DNA of 64,000 nt from Facklamia hominis CCUG 36813 (GTDB taxonomy: Bacteria > Bacillota > Bacilli > Lactobacillales > Aerococcaceae). The number at the start of each line of letters is the position of its first letter. Position 1 is the first letter of the stretch. The position numbers were made by a program, and so were the translations under genes. A model generated the notes under the pieces. It made no database searches. It saw only the letters and a list, made by a program, of their open reading frames with translations, and was not told the DNA's origin. Of the stretch, positions 1 through 7,940 are shown one piece after another. Location of the stretch: assembly GCF_000301035.1 (NCBI RefSeq), contig NZ_JH932292.1:1044857-1108856 (forward strand). The letters run 5' to 3'.

Positions 1-1201
1 ATCCTCCAAAATCAAGAACCGCTCCACCCAAGCCTATTACCAACATGGCTGAAGCGATAATCAAGTTACGTGATTGCGTAAAATCAGTCCGATCTTGAAT
101 TAAAACCTTCAATCCATTACTGGCAATAACACCATAGAGTAGAATAGACATACCTCCTAGAACAGCTGGCGGAATAGTTCCAATTAAGGCATTAAATTTA
201 CCTAGAAAACTAAGGGCTATTGCAATCAGGGCTGCATTACGAATAACATTCACAGAAGCCACTCTGGTTAAAGCGATGACACCTGTATTTTCACCATAAG
301 TCGTATTAGCAGGTCCACCAATAAAAGCAGACACAAAAGTAGCTACACCGTCCCCTAATAGAGTACGATTTAAGCCTGGATCTTCTAAGAAATTCTGCTG
401 ACAAACTTCCCCTAGAACAATATGGTCCCCAGTATGTTCTGAAACAGTCACTAAAGCTATCGGTATGATTGCCCACGCTTCCGGTCCAAAATAAAAGTGA
501 TATTGCTTCCAATTTTCTATCGGTGTCGCAAATGGTAAGCTGAGATCAGGCAACTGAATCCATGCTGCTTCAATTACCGGTCCAAAATCAACCATTCCTA
601 ATAGGCAGGCTATAATATAACCTCCCACAATCGCAATTAAAAATGGAATAACTCGTATGAAACCTTTAGTGTATACTTGAATAAATACAGAAATTAATAA
701 GGAAGCAACTGCTACAAGGACATTTCGCCAATCTCCACCAGATACGAGCCCAGCATTCGTTACGGCAGATGATGCTAATCCCAAGCCAATTACCATAATC
801 ATGGGTCCAATCACAATAGGGGGTAGAATCTTATTCAACCACTTAGTCCCTGTCTTAGAAATAATCAAAGATACCAAGACATAGACTAGTCCAACCATCA
901 TGATCCCCGTTTGAGCTGCAGAAATATCCCCACCCATCTGCTCCATAGCTAAGGACATGGCTGTAATATAAGCAAAAGAAGAACCAAGATAGACCGGAAC
1001 CTTGGATTTCGTCGCTGTAATATATATTAAGGTTCCCACACCACTGGCTAGTAAAGCCGTAGACACAGATAAGCCTAAAATTAAAGGGACTAAAACCGTT
1101 GCCCCAAACATCGCAAAGACGTGCTGAAAACTAAGTAGTAACCCCTTGGCAAAACTTGGCTTTTCAGAGGGTTGTAAAATTAATGTTGTCACTTTTTCCA
1201 T
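1..1201 (-). CDS. pyrP: Uracil permease (C-terminus beyond the window)
   Basis: Nucleobase:cation symporter-2 family, importing uracil across the cytoplasmic membrane. Reading from the ATG at 1201 gives about 400 residues without a stop before the left edge, so only the last part is missing (family about 420-430). Visible family features are the N-terminal QHVFAMFGATVLVP segment, the GSSFAYI motif, and the GGPANTTYGENTGVIALT segment in the centre of the family's substrate site. Many hydrophobic helices alternate with short loops. The leader carries a PyrR-type attenuator, which identifies this as the pyrimidine-regulated permease rather than a xanthine permease. Other pyr genes may follow beyond the edge. 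Confident. Confidence 0.93.
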   Translation of the reverse strand, partial: MEKVTTLILQPSEKPSFAKGLLLSFQHVFAMFGATVLVPLILGLSVSTALLASGVGTLIYITATKSKVPVYLGSSFAYITAMSLAMEQMGGDISAAQTGIMMVGLVYVLVSLIISKTGTKWLNKILPPIVIGPMIMVIGLGLASSAVTNAGLVSGGDWRNVLVAVASLLISVFIQVYTKGFIRVIPFLIAIVGGYIIACLLGMVDFGPVIEAAWIQLPDLSLPFATPIENWKQYHFYFGPEAWAIIPIALVTVSEHTGDHIVLGEVCQQNFLEDPGLNRTLLGDGVATFVSAFIGGPANTTYGENTGVIALTRVASVNVIRNAALIAIALSFLGKFNALIGTIPPAVLGGMSILLYGVIASNGLKVLIQDRTDFTQSRNLIIASAMLVIGLGGAVLDFGG

Positions 1202-1330
1202 AGTATTCTCCCTTTTTAGGGCATAAAAAATAGCCCTTGTATTCGAAAATAGGGCCTTTAGTTAACTTGAGACTTTAGCATCCTCACAGGAATGCCTTAA
1301 AAGACCTTAAATTTCTTCTACTAGTGTAGC
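1202..1330 (-). promoter_or_regulatory. PyrR-responsive attenuator leader of pyrP
   Basis: On the minus strand the leader contains UCCUGUGAGG (within 1278-1296). This matches the PyrR-binding loop consensus UCCNGNGAGG and is flanked by pairing arms GCAU/AUGC. It is followed by an intrinsic terminator: GCCCU/AGGGC hairpin with a T-run at 1224-1255, ending just before the ribosome site. PyrR bound to UMP stabilises the anti-antiterminator hairpin and lets the terminator form; that mechanism is known from Bacillus. The flanking pair next to the loop is U-A instead of the usual R-Y pair, a compensated change. Confidence 0.82.
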
Positions 1331-1350
1331 ATATTCAACTTAGATTGCAA
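1323..1350 (-). promoter_or_regulatory. sigma-A promoter of pyrP
   Basis: Minus-strand -35 TTGCAA (1345-1350), 16-bp spacer, and -10 TACACT (1323-1328) preceded by TGC, an extended -10. It lies directly upstream of the PyrR leader. Confidence 0.6.
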
Positions 1351-1450
1351 TGCATCTGGATCGTTTTTAATATAATTTGTTAAATACTTGTTACCTAAGC
1401 GTAAGTATTATTTGTTAGAATTAGGTTGACTATGAAAAGGAGAATGCTTT

Positions 1451-2074
1451 ATGAAAAAATTGCTAAAAAATATCAAATTTTTGCTAGTTTGCCTCATCAC
1501 TTGTGTTAGTCTAGCACCCACTGTCTTTGCCAACGAATCAGAATCCATAGATCCTTTCCAACTGCCAAAGGATTTACGCTTGCTAAACGAACAACTTGAA
1601 GAACAAGCTAGCTATCCTTATCTAACACTTGATCAAGATAAAACTGTCATTCAGGACTTAAATCAAGCGATGAATAAGTACTATGAAGAAGAACTTTCTG
1701 ACCAAGAAAAATCAGCCAGCCAGGAAGAACTTGTCCCAGAAAATTTAGAAAAAATATTAACCCTTGTTAATAAAGAGAGTGATCTTAGCCAACTAAATCT
1801 GGCTATTGACCAAGTCACAATGACTGTAGCAGGAGATGAAGTCCAAGTTCCACGCTTGATTCTCCCCCAATCCTATCGCTATTGTGAAAATCTTGCTAAT
1901 AACCACGATGCCCGATTAATTAATCATGCATTAAGCGTACTGGGAAATCGACTGATTGTCATTGCATATTACGATCCCGCAAGCGAAGAATTAGTTCCCT
2001 TACATTTAGTTTGCAACACCCATTCAATCTATTATAATGAAGCTTTAACCCAAGATGACGTATCGATTGAATAA
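1451..2074 (+). CDS. Secreted protein of unknown function
   Basis: 207 residues. The N-terminus is a typical Sec signal peptide: KKLLKN charged stretch, hydrophobic core FLLVCLITCVSLA, and a likely signal peptidase I site after TVFA (about residue 27). The mature part is acidic with a helical middle. Two cysteines in the mature protein (YRYCENL and LHLVCNT) could form a disulfide. No lipobox, no LPXTG and no membrane segment after the signal, so it is probably released or wall-associated. AAAAGGAG lies 8 bases before the ATG. It is a single-gene unit closed by the hairpin at 2097-2139. I do not recognise the family. Confidence 0.8.
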   Translation: MKKLLKNIKFLLVCLITCVSLAPTVFANESESIDPFQLPKDLRLLNEQLEEQASYPYLTLDQDKTVIQDLNQAMNKYYEEELSDQEKSASQEELVPENLEKILTLVNKESDLSQLNLAIDQVTMTVAGDEVQVPRLILPQSYRYCENLANNHDARLINHALSVLGNRLIVIAYYDPASEELVPLHLVCNTHSIYYNEALTQDDVSIE

Positions 2075-2096
2075 AATGATTTTCTAAAATATAAAT

Positions 2097-2139
2097 AAGG
2101 TTGATGGAAGATCCCTTCTTCCGTCAACCTTACTTTTTT
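2097..2139 (+). terminator. Intrinsic terminator of the secreted-protein gene
   Basis: About 15-bp stem (AAGGTTGATGGAAGA against TTCTTCCGTCAACCTT) with a TCCC loop, followed by ACTTTTTT. Confidence 0.88.
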
Positions 2140-2180
2140 GAATTTTAAACTCATTAAAGATAAAAAGCATTAAAAATAGC

Positions 2181-2222
2181 AAAGAGAGGAATCATGTCGC
2201 AATCGACATGATTCCCTCTTTT
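2181..2222 (-). terminator. Intrinsic terminator of rpoN
   Basis: On the minus strand, AGAGGGAATCATGTCG pairs with CGACATGATTCCTCTCT around an ATTG loop, followed by TTGCTATTTTT. It sits 4 bases after the rpoN stop codon. Confidence 0.82.
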
Positions 2223-2225
2223 AAT

Positions 2226-3500
2226 TTATGGCTGATCATTATTCATGCTATCACGATAACGTTTTACTAAATGATGACTAATCATAATGCGATCTTTGGC
2301 TAATAATTCAACCACTGCTTGATCGGTAATAGCTGACCCCTGCTCGTGAATAATATTTTTTATCAAGGCTTGAATATTCAAGGCTGACAATCCTGACCGA
2401 CCTACTTTAGCAGAAACATTGATAAAATCTGATAAAGAATAGACCACTTCATTAAACATCAAGTTTTTATTCATCACGATTAATCGTACCAAAGCTTCTG
2501 ATAAGCCCATTTGTTCGGCTAAATCCTTCATTAAATAAGGTTTCGGAGTTGGCGTAACTTTTAAGAAAAAATCTTTTTGATGATCAATAATCAATTGACT
2601 TGCAGCAAGCACTAATTGTTCTCGCAATTTTAAGGCTTGTTCCATGCTTTGATATTGATGATAATGCTTTTGAATGTAGGCTTGCAAGTCTGAATCTTCT
2701 TGCTCGGTCATCTCTTGATAATATGTTTGATTAAACTTTAGCCTTGGATAATACTGGTGATTAAACTCCAACTTCACTTGATCTTGATCAATAAACGCTT
2801 TGACATCAGGAATCGATCCCGTCACTGGGCGAGATTCAAATAAAGACGCAGGGACCGGACGAAGTGAATGATAATAATAAACACATTCCTGAATTACCGC
2901 TTCGCTCAAACCCGTTGTAGCCTGAATCGCTGCATAATCCTGATGATTTAAATTATCAAAAAAGTTCTCTAATAGATAAGCAGCTCTCGTCGGTGCCTGC
3001 TTATCTTGTAAAGTCTGCAACAATAAACATTCCTTGACATTATACGCAGCCACTCCTGCTGGTTCTAATTGCTGCAAAAGAGTAATCGCATCTAAGACAA
3101 CAATAGGATCTTGATGCAGCTTAGCGGCTAATTCTTCGTAGGTATAAGGTAAATAGCCTTGATCATCAATATAGTCAATCAATGCAACCATGACATCTCG
3201 AATAACCGTGTGCCGATGCAACATTGTTTGTTCATATAAAAAAGTTTCCAAAGTTTGCGCTAACCAAGGACTTTGTTGATCCATCGCAGGATCAGCTTCA
3301 TGTCCATGCCGATCTACCGGCACTTGATTCACACGATGTTCAATGGGATACTCAAACTCGATAAAAGGATTTTCAATAAGCTTATCTTCAAAGTAATACG
3401 TTAGTTGTTCTCCGTTGAGATCGAGTATTTCTAATAGGAGATCGTTCTGGAAGATATCTGATTGTTTAATTGCCTGCAAAGGCAAATCTACAACACTCAT
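2226..3500 (-). CDS. rpoN: RNA polymerase sigma-54 factor
   Basis: Alternative sigma factor for -24/-12 promoters, which needs an AAA+ activator. In Lactobacillales it mainly drives mannose-class PTS operons (family knowledge). Activator-interacting region I is recognisable at residues 8-50 (LLLEILDLNGEQLTYYFEDKLIENP), but without the usual glutamine-rich start. Core-binding helices occupy the middle (EPAGVAAYNVKECLLLQ is typical). The C-terminal HTH (MKDLAEQMGLSEALVR) and RpoN-box region follow. The RpoN box reads ISHHLVKRYR where the family has SRRTVAKYR, so two promoter-contacting arginines are histidines. 424 residues from ATG 3500, with AGGTGA upstream; a GTG one codon earlier is too close to the SD. 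No sigma-54 activator is in the window. Confidence 0.92.
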   Translation of the reverse strand: MSVVDLPLQAIKQSDIFQNDLLLEILDLNGEQLTYYFEDKLIENPFIEFEYPIEHRVNQVPVDRHGHEADPAMDQQSPWLAQTLETFLYEQTMLHRHTVIRDVMVALIDYIDDQGYLPYTYEELAAKLHQDPIVVLDAITLLQQLEPAGVAAYNVKECLLLQTLQDKQAPTRAAYLLENFFDNLNHQDYAAIQATTGLSEAVIQECVYYYHSLRPVPASLFESRPVTGSIPDVKAFIDQDQVKLEFNHQYYPRLKFNQTYYQEMTEQEDSDLQAYIQKHYHQYQSMEQALKLREQLVLAASQLIIDHQKDFFLKVTPTPKPYLMKDLAEQMGLSEALVRLIVMNKNLMFNEVVYSLSDFINVSAKVGRSGLSALNIQALIKNIIHEQGSAITDQAVVELLAKDRIMISHHLVKRYRDSMNNDQP

Positions 3501-3536
3501 CACTTCACCTACTTTCTAAAATTGTTCTATAAATTC

Positions 3537-3565
3537 ATTATACCGCAGATAAAGCGCTTTTTCAC
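3537..3565 (-). promoter_or_regulatory. Promoter of rpoN
   Basis: Minus-strand -10 TATAAT (3537-3542) and a weak -35 GTGAAA (3560-3565) with a 17-bp spacer. The spacer contains the palindrome AAAGCGCTTT (3551-3560), which may be an operator. It lies between the cls stop and rpoN. Confidence 0.55.
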
Positions 3566-3570
3566 CCCTT

Positions 3571-5130
3571 CTAAACAAATGGTGCCAAAAGTCTTAACAA
3601 GGCATCGGTAATCTTACCAAAAACCGTTCTTCGTAAATGTTTCTCACGAATTCGTTTGCCTTCTTCTTGAGCCTCCAAGAAATCTGCTTTAATGGCTTTA
3701 ATTTGAGGATGAAAATAAAGGAGTGTTCCTGTTTCAAAATGTAAATATAAAGAACGATAGTCTAAATTAATCGTCCCTACAATAGCAACTCGATCATCAG
3801 ATACAAAGGATTTAGCATGTAAAAACCCGGGAAGATATTCATAAATCTGAACACCGCCTTCAATCAGAGGACGATAATAAGACCTCGTGATCCGATATAC
3901 CATTTTTTTATCTGGAATTCCTGGTGTCATCAACCTTACATCCACCCCTCTTTTGGCTGCTAAAATCATGGCCGTCTGTAATTCATAGGAAATCACTAGA
4001 TAAGGGGTATAAATATATACATAATCCTCTGCCGCATTGAGGATTTCTCGATAGACATTTTCTCCTAAAGGCTCGCTATCCAATGGTGAGTCTGAAAAAG
4101 GTTGAACAAATGAAAGTTTATTTGGATTTTCTACTAAAGCTTGACGACTTTGATCTAAACTAGCAAGATGATCAAATTTTGTAAAATCAAAATCTTCATT
4201 CTTATAAGCATTCCATAACAAAAGAAACATGTGAGCGTAATTCCAAACAGCGCCCCCTTTAACACGAATCATCGTATCCTTCCAATAACCAAAGCGATTC
4301 TTCCTATTAATATATTCATCCGCAATATTAACCCCACCCGTATAAGCCACTTCGTTATCAATAATGATATATTTTCGGTGATCTCTCGTGTTATAGACTA
4401 AGGATACGATAGGGCGAACAGGGTTAAACTTTAGGGCTTTGATTCCATACCGTGCCATATCTTCCACAAAAGAATCATTCAAACGTAACAAGCATCCAAA
4501 ATCATCATAGATTAAGCGAACGTCTACTCCTTCCTTAGCTTTTTGCTTTAGAACATCAAAAATCCGATCATACATCTGTCCTTCTTCAATAATAAAAAAC
4601 TCAAGAAAAATGTGAGACTTAGCTGCTTTTAAGTCTGCCACTAAATCATCCATGACAGACTCTCCATTTGGGTAATAATCGACTTCTTGATTGACCAATA
4701 CAGGCATCCCAGCAAAATCTGAAACATATTTAGCAATCGAGGATAACCGATTAGATCTATACTTAAGAATTGGTAATGCATCCGGGACAGTTTGTCGATC
4801 CACTCGATGATTTTCTACTTGATTTTGAATACGTCGGGTCATTTCTTTTAAAGGGCGTTTATTACCTGCAAAAAGATAAAATAACGAACCAAGTAATGGA
4901 AAGAGCGCAATCAATATAATCCACGACATCCGATAAGCAGGACTATCATCTTTATTCATTAAATATAAAATAATTAGAAAAGAGAGCAAACTTAAGACCA
5001 TATTCAGCAAAGCAGAATAACTCAACAGACCCTCAATTATTACCAAAATCCAAGCCATTTGAATGGCTATTAACAGTCCAAATACAATTAAACGGACGAT
5101 TAAGAACCGTGTTTCATTTGTTTTATTCAT
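3571..5130 (-). CDS. cls: Cardiolipin synthase (phospholipase D type)
   Basis: Joins two phosphatidylglycerol molecules into cardiolipin at the membrane. Two N-terminal transmembrane helices plus a PLDc_N segment (FPLLGSLFYLFAGNKR) precede two HKD catalytic motifs: HRKYIIID near residue 251, and HAKSFVSDD near the C-terminus followed by GTINLDYRSL. I take the start at ATG 5130 (MNKTNETRF), with AGAGGTG 7 bases upstream. A longer reading from 5214 has no ribosome site and overlaps the preceding ABC gene. 519 residues, normal for the family. Only 28 bases follow the siderophore ATPase gene with no terminator seen, so it may be co-transcribed with that operon. Confidence 0.93.
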   Translation of the reverse strand: MNKTNETRFLIVRLIVFGLLIAIQMAWILVIIEGLLSYSALLNMVLSLLSFLIILYLMNKDDSPAYRMSWIILIALFPLLGSLFYLFAGNKRPLKEMTRRIQNQVENHRVDRQTVPDALPILKYRSNRLSSIAKYVSDFAGMPVLVNQEVDYYPNGESVMDDLVADLKAAKSHIFLEFFIIEEGQMYDRIFDVLKQKAKEGVDVRLIYDDFGCLLRLNDSFVEDMARYGIKALKFNPVRPIVSLVYNTRDHRKYIIIDNEVAYTGGVNIADEYINRKNRFGYWKDTMIRVKGGAVWNYAHMFLLLWNAYKNEDFDFTKFDHLASLDQSRQALVENPNKLSFVQPFSDSPLDSEPLGENVYREILNAAEDYVYIYTPYLVISYELQTAMILAAKRGVDVRLMTPGIPDKKMVYRITRSYYRPLIEGGVQIYEYLPGFLHAKSFVSDDRVAIVGTINLDYRSLYLHFETGTLLYFHPQIKAIKADFLEAQEEGKRIREKHLRRTVFGKITDALLRLLAPFV

Positions 5131-5158
5131 AAAGCACCTCTTTTTTGTGGCAATCTCT

Positions 5159-5911
5159 TTAGTAAATAGCAACCGGCCCTCTATCCCCTTGGATAACTTC
5201 GATCTGTGTTCCATAAATTTCTTCTAAGTTCGAAGATGTGACCACCTGATAAGGAGATCCTTCTTGTATCAACTGTCCTTGTTTTAGAGTAAATAACCAA
5301 TCACAGTATCGGCTGGCAAGATTCACGTCATGCAGTACAGCCACAACTGTCCGCCCTAACTCTGTGACAATCTGATTCAAATAATGCATCATTTGAATTG
5401 AGGCAGCCATATCTAAGTTATTTAAAGGCTCATCTAAAAAAATATAAGGGGTTTCCTGAGCTAATACCATAGCCACATAGGCCTTTTGACGTTGTCCGCC
5501 CGATAGTTGATCCAAATAACGCTGACTCAGATCTTCTAAATCTAAAAAGTTTAAATACCGCTGGATGATCCGATCATCCTCTTGATTAATACGTCCTCGA
5601 GTATAAGGAAATCGGCCAAACGATACCAGTTGTTTCACTGTAACCCGCGCCGTTAAATGATTTTCCTGACGAAGAATTGACACTTGCCGAGCCAAATCAT
5701 TTTTTGAAAGGGAGTCGATCGAACGCCCGTCTAAGATAACCTGTCCTTGATCACTTTCTAATAGTCTTCCCATCATCAAAAGTAAGGTCGACTTTCCCGC
5801 CCCATTCGGCCCTAGAATCGCTGAAAATTTTTCCGATGGAACTGTCAAAGTTAAGGGCCCCAGGCAAAGCTGATCCCCATAAGACTTAGTCACTCCCACT
5901 AATTCTATCAT
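5159..5911 (-). CDS. Siderophore ABC importer, ATPase (YclP-like)
   Basis: 250 residues. ATPase of an iron-siderophore ABC importer: Walker A GPNGAGKST (about residues 34-42), signature LSGGQRQKA, Walker B YIFLDEP, H-loop VLHDVN. From memory the sequence runs closely along B. subtilis YclP (SFGRFPYTRGRI, DEPLNNLDM), the petrobactin importer ATPase, so a catecholate or mixed siderophore is the likely substrate class (inference). The ATG overlaps the permease stop codon (ATGA, 5908-5911), implying translational coupling. Last cistron of a binding protein-permease-permease-ATPase operon. Energises import at the inner face of the membrane. Confidence 0.93.
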   Translation of the reverse strand: MIELVGVTKSYGDQLCLGPLTLTVPSEKFSAILGPNGAGKSTLLLMMGRLLESDQGQVILDGRSIDSLSKNDLARQVSILRQENHLTARVTVKQLVSFGRFPYTRGRINQEDDRIIQRYLNFLDLEDLSQRYLDQLSGGQRQKAYVAMVLAQETPYIFLDEPLNNLDMAASIQMMHYLNQIVTELGRTVVAVLHDVNLASRYCDWLFTLKQGQLIQEGSPYQVVTSSNLEEIYGTQIEVIQGDRGPVAIY

Positions 5912-6939
5912 ACTTGCCCCCCTTTACTATCTTTAAAAATTAAAATTAAAAAAGTAATCCCTCCGATAAACTCGATCAGGATACCCACGACTCCTTGAGC
6001 GTTAAAAAGATGATTCATCGTAAAATAAGCCAGTGAAAGAATAAAAACACCTACAACTGGCCCCATTAGAAATAAATGCCGATGATCATAAGTCGGCGTT
6101 AGATAATAGGTAAAATGTGCCGCTAAAAAACCAAAAAAGGACAAAGGCCCTACTAAAGACGTAGAAATTGCCATTAAGGCCGCCACTAATATTAAACTAA
6201 AAATTAACCAGCGACGAGTATCTAGCCCTAGACTTTTGGCTGTTTGATTTCCCAACATCAAAACATTCAAATACTTGCTTACATAAAGGGCAAGTCCAAA
6301 TAAAAGTAAAGCCAAGGGTATCGCTACAATAAAATTCTCCGCTTGAACATGATTCACTGACCCAAATAAACGGGCCTGCAAAACATCAAATTCTGAGGGT
6401 GTCAACAAACGCCGCATAAACGTTGCTAAAGCAGCCAAACCACTACCTAGCATCACCCCAACTAATAGCATCCGATGAATATCTTGCGCTTGATCCTCCA
6501 GTAACCAAGTATATAAGCATAGACAGACACTAACCATCAATACAAGTTGCAAACAAAAAGCTGGCAAACCCTTAAATTCAATAAAATGAGACATCCCCAT
6601 AAAGAAGATCAGACTCGTGTGAATCAAATGATAGATTGCCTCAAAGCCAAGCAAAGAGGGAGTAACTAACCGATTATTGGCCACTGTTTGAAAAATAATC
6701 GTCGCAACTGGCTGGCAAATACCCACTAGTAAAATGGCAATGATTCCCTTTAAACGCCTCTGCATAACGGGCCAAAAAGAGGGAGAGCCCGCTGACACTG
6801 GATTATTATATAAAAGTAAGGTAAGGAGCAAGATACTAACAAGGATAGTTAAACCAATAAAATAGCGATAATATTGTCGCTTAACATCTTTTGAGGTAAA
6901 CCGATAACTAGACCTTAATGGCGAATATAATTCTTTCAG
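5908..6939 (-). CDS. Siderophore ABC importer, permease 2 (YclO-like), probable CTG start
   Basis: FecCD-family membrane subunit with about nine hydrophobic helices; NNRLVTPSLLGFEAIYHLI is the family's conserved coupling-region segment. A TTG at 6831 gives 307 residues but cuts off the end of the first helix. The open frame continues upstream through SYRFTSKDVKRQYYRYF, an N-terminal segment typical of this permease subfamily as I remember it. The only plausible codon is CTG at 6937-6939. It overlaps the previous stop (CTGA) and has GAAGGG 6 bases upstream, giving 343 residues. No ATG, GTG or TTG lies between 6939 and 6831 in frame. The frame and family are firm; the start is inference. Confidence 0.85.
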   Translation of the reverse strand: MKELYSPLRSSYRFTSKDVKRQYYRYFIGLTILVSILLLTLLLYNNPVSAGSPSFWPVMQRRLKGIIAILLVGICQPVATIIFQTVANNRLVTPSLLGFEAIYHLIHTSLIFFMGMSHFIEFKGLPAFCLQLVLMVSVCLCLYTWLLEDQAQDIHRMLLVGVMLGSGLAALATFMRRLLTPSEFDVLQARLFGSVNHVQAENFIVAIPLALLLFGLALYVSKYLNVLMLGNQTAKSLGLDTRRWLIFSLILVAALMAISTSLVGPLSFFGFLAAHFTYYLTPTYDHRHLFLMGPVVGVFILSLAYFTMNHLFNAQGVVGILIEFIGGITFLILIFKDSKGGQV

Positions 6940-7904
6940 CGCAAACCCTTCTTTCGTTGAATATATAATAAACCAATAAAAGTCATCGACCCCACCATGG
7001 CCAAAACAGTTGATACTGGCACTTCAAACGGCATAATCAACCAGCGCGCCAATAAATCACAAACTAATAAACAAATCATACCCAAAATCAATATAAAAGG
7101 AAGATTATTCTTTAAATGGTCACCCCAAAAAATAGCTACGATATTTGGAATAATCAATCCGATAAAAGGCAAATACCCCACTACTGCAGCTACAATACCA
7201 ACAGACACCGATACCAAAAACACGCCAATAAAAGTTATTTTAGTATAGTCTACCCCTAAATTTGAAGCGATCTCTTCCCCTAGGCCGGCAATGGTTAGTT
7301 CATCTGCTAATTTATAAAAAATAATGACTATTCCAATAATTAGCCATAGATACTCGTACCGTCCCTGTTGAACTGAAGCAAAAGAAGCAGTGAACCATAC
7401 CTCTAGCATTTGATTCAAGTTAAATTGTAAGGCTAAAAAATTTGAAAACGCAGAAATAACGGCCCCGGATAAAATGCCAACTAGTGGAAGAAGAACAGAT
7501 TGCTTAAAGCGTAAATGACGCACTAATCTTAAAAATACTAGACTTCCCAAAATTGAAAATCCAATACATAAACTCATCTTAAACACTAAAGGGGCTGCCG
7601 GATTGATAATATAAGCCAAAATCAAGCCGAGCCCCGCCCATTCCATCGTCCCCATGGTTGTAGGTTCTACGAAGCGATTTTGAGTCAACAATTGCATAAT
7701 ATACCCCGACAAAGCCATCGAAGCACCCGTCAAGACCAAGGCTAACGTCCTAGGAAGTCGGGTAATTAGAAGCATTTTCCAAGCTGTTTGCGACTGCGTT
7801 AAGTCATAAACTCCAACAAAAAGAGATAAAAGAAATAATCCCAGAAAAAGCATCGATAATAAAATAAGCCCTATCTTTCTAGAAACTTTTACTCGTCGAA
7901 TCAT
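6936..7904 (-). CDS. Siderophore ABC importer, permease 1 (YclN-like)
   Basis: 322 residues, FecCD family. It has an N-terminal hydrophobic helix, then LPRTLALVLTGASMALSGYIMQ, the family signature that opens the transmembrane domain. Further helices follow to the conserved GFLPFIGLIIPN-like segment (here GYLPFIGLIIPNIVAIFWG), which contacts the ATPase. Forms a heterodimeric channel with the next gene's product. Start ATG 7904 with a strong AAAGGAGGG site. Stop overlaps the CTG start proposed for permease 2. Confidence 0.92.
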   Translation of the reverse strand: MIRRVKVSRKIGLILLSMLFLGLFLLSLFVGVYDLTQSQTAWKMLLITRLPRTLALVLTGASMALSGYIMQLLTQNRFVEPTTMGTMEWAGLGLILAYIINPAAPLVFKMSLCIGFSILGSLVFLRLVRHLRFKQSVLLPLVGILSGAVISAFSNFLALQFNLNQMLEVWFTASFASVQQGRYEYLWLIIGIVIIFYKLADELTIAGLGEEIASNLGVDYTKITFIGVFLVSVSVGIVAAVVGYLPFIGLIIPNIVAIFWGDHLKNNLPFILILGMICLLVCDLLARWLIMPFEVPVSTVLAMVGSMTFIGLLYIQRKKGLR

Positions 7905-7940
7905 TTCTTCCCTCCTTTAGTAGAAGCTACTAAACATTGT

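Noticed and set aside
1370-1450. Promoter and operator for the secreted protein at 1451
   Set aside because: AATACTT/AAGTATT inverted repeat and TGTTAGAAT are present, but -35 and spacing are poor, so I do not list a promoter.
6997-7248. 83-residue plus-strand frame
   Set aside because: Antisense to a well-supported permease gene; no Shine-Dalgarno or family features.
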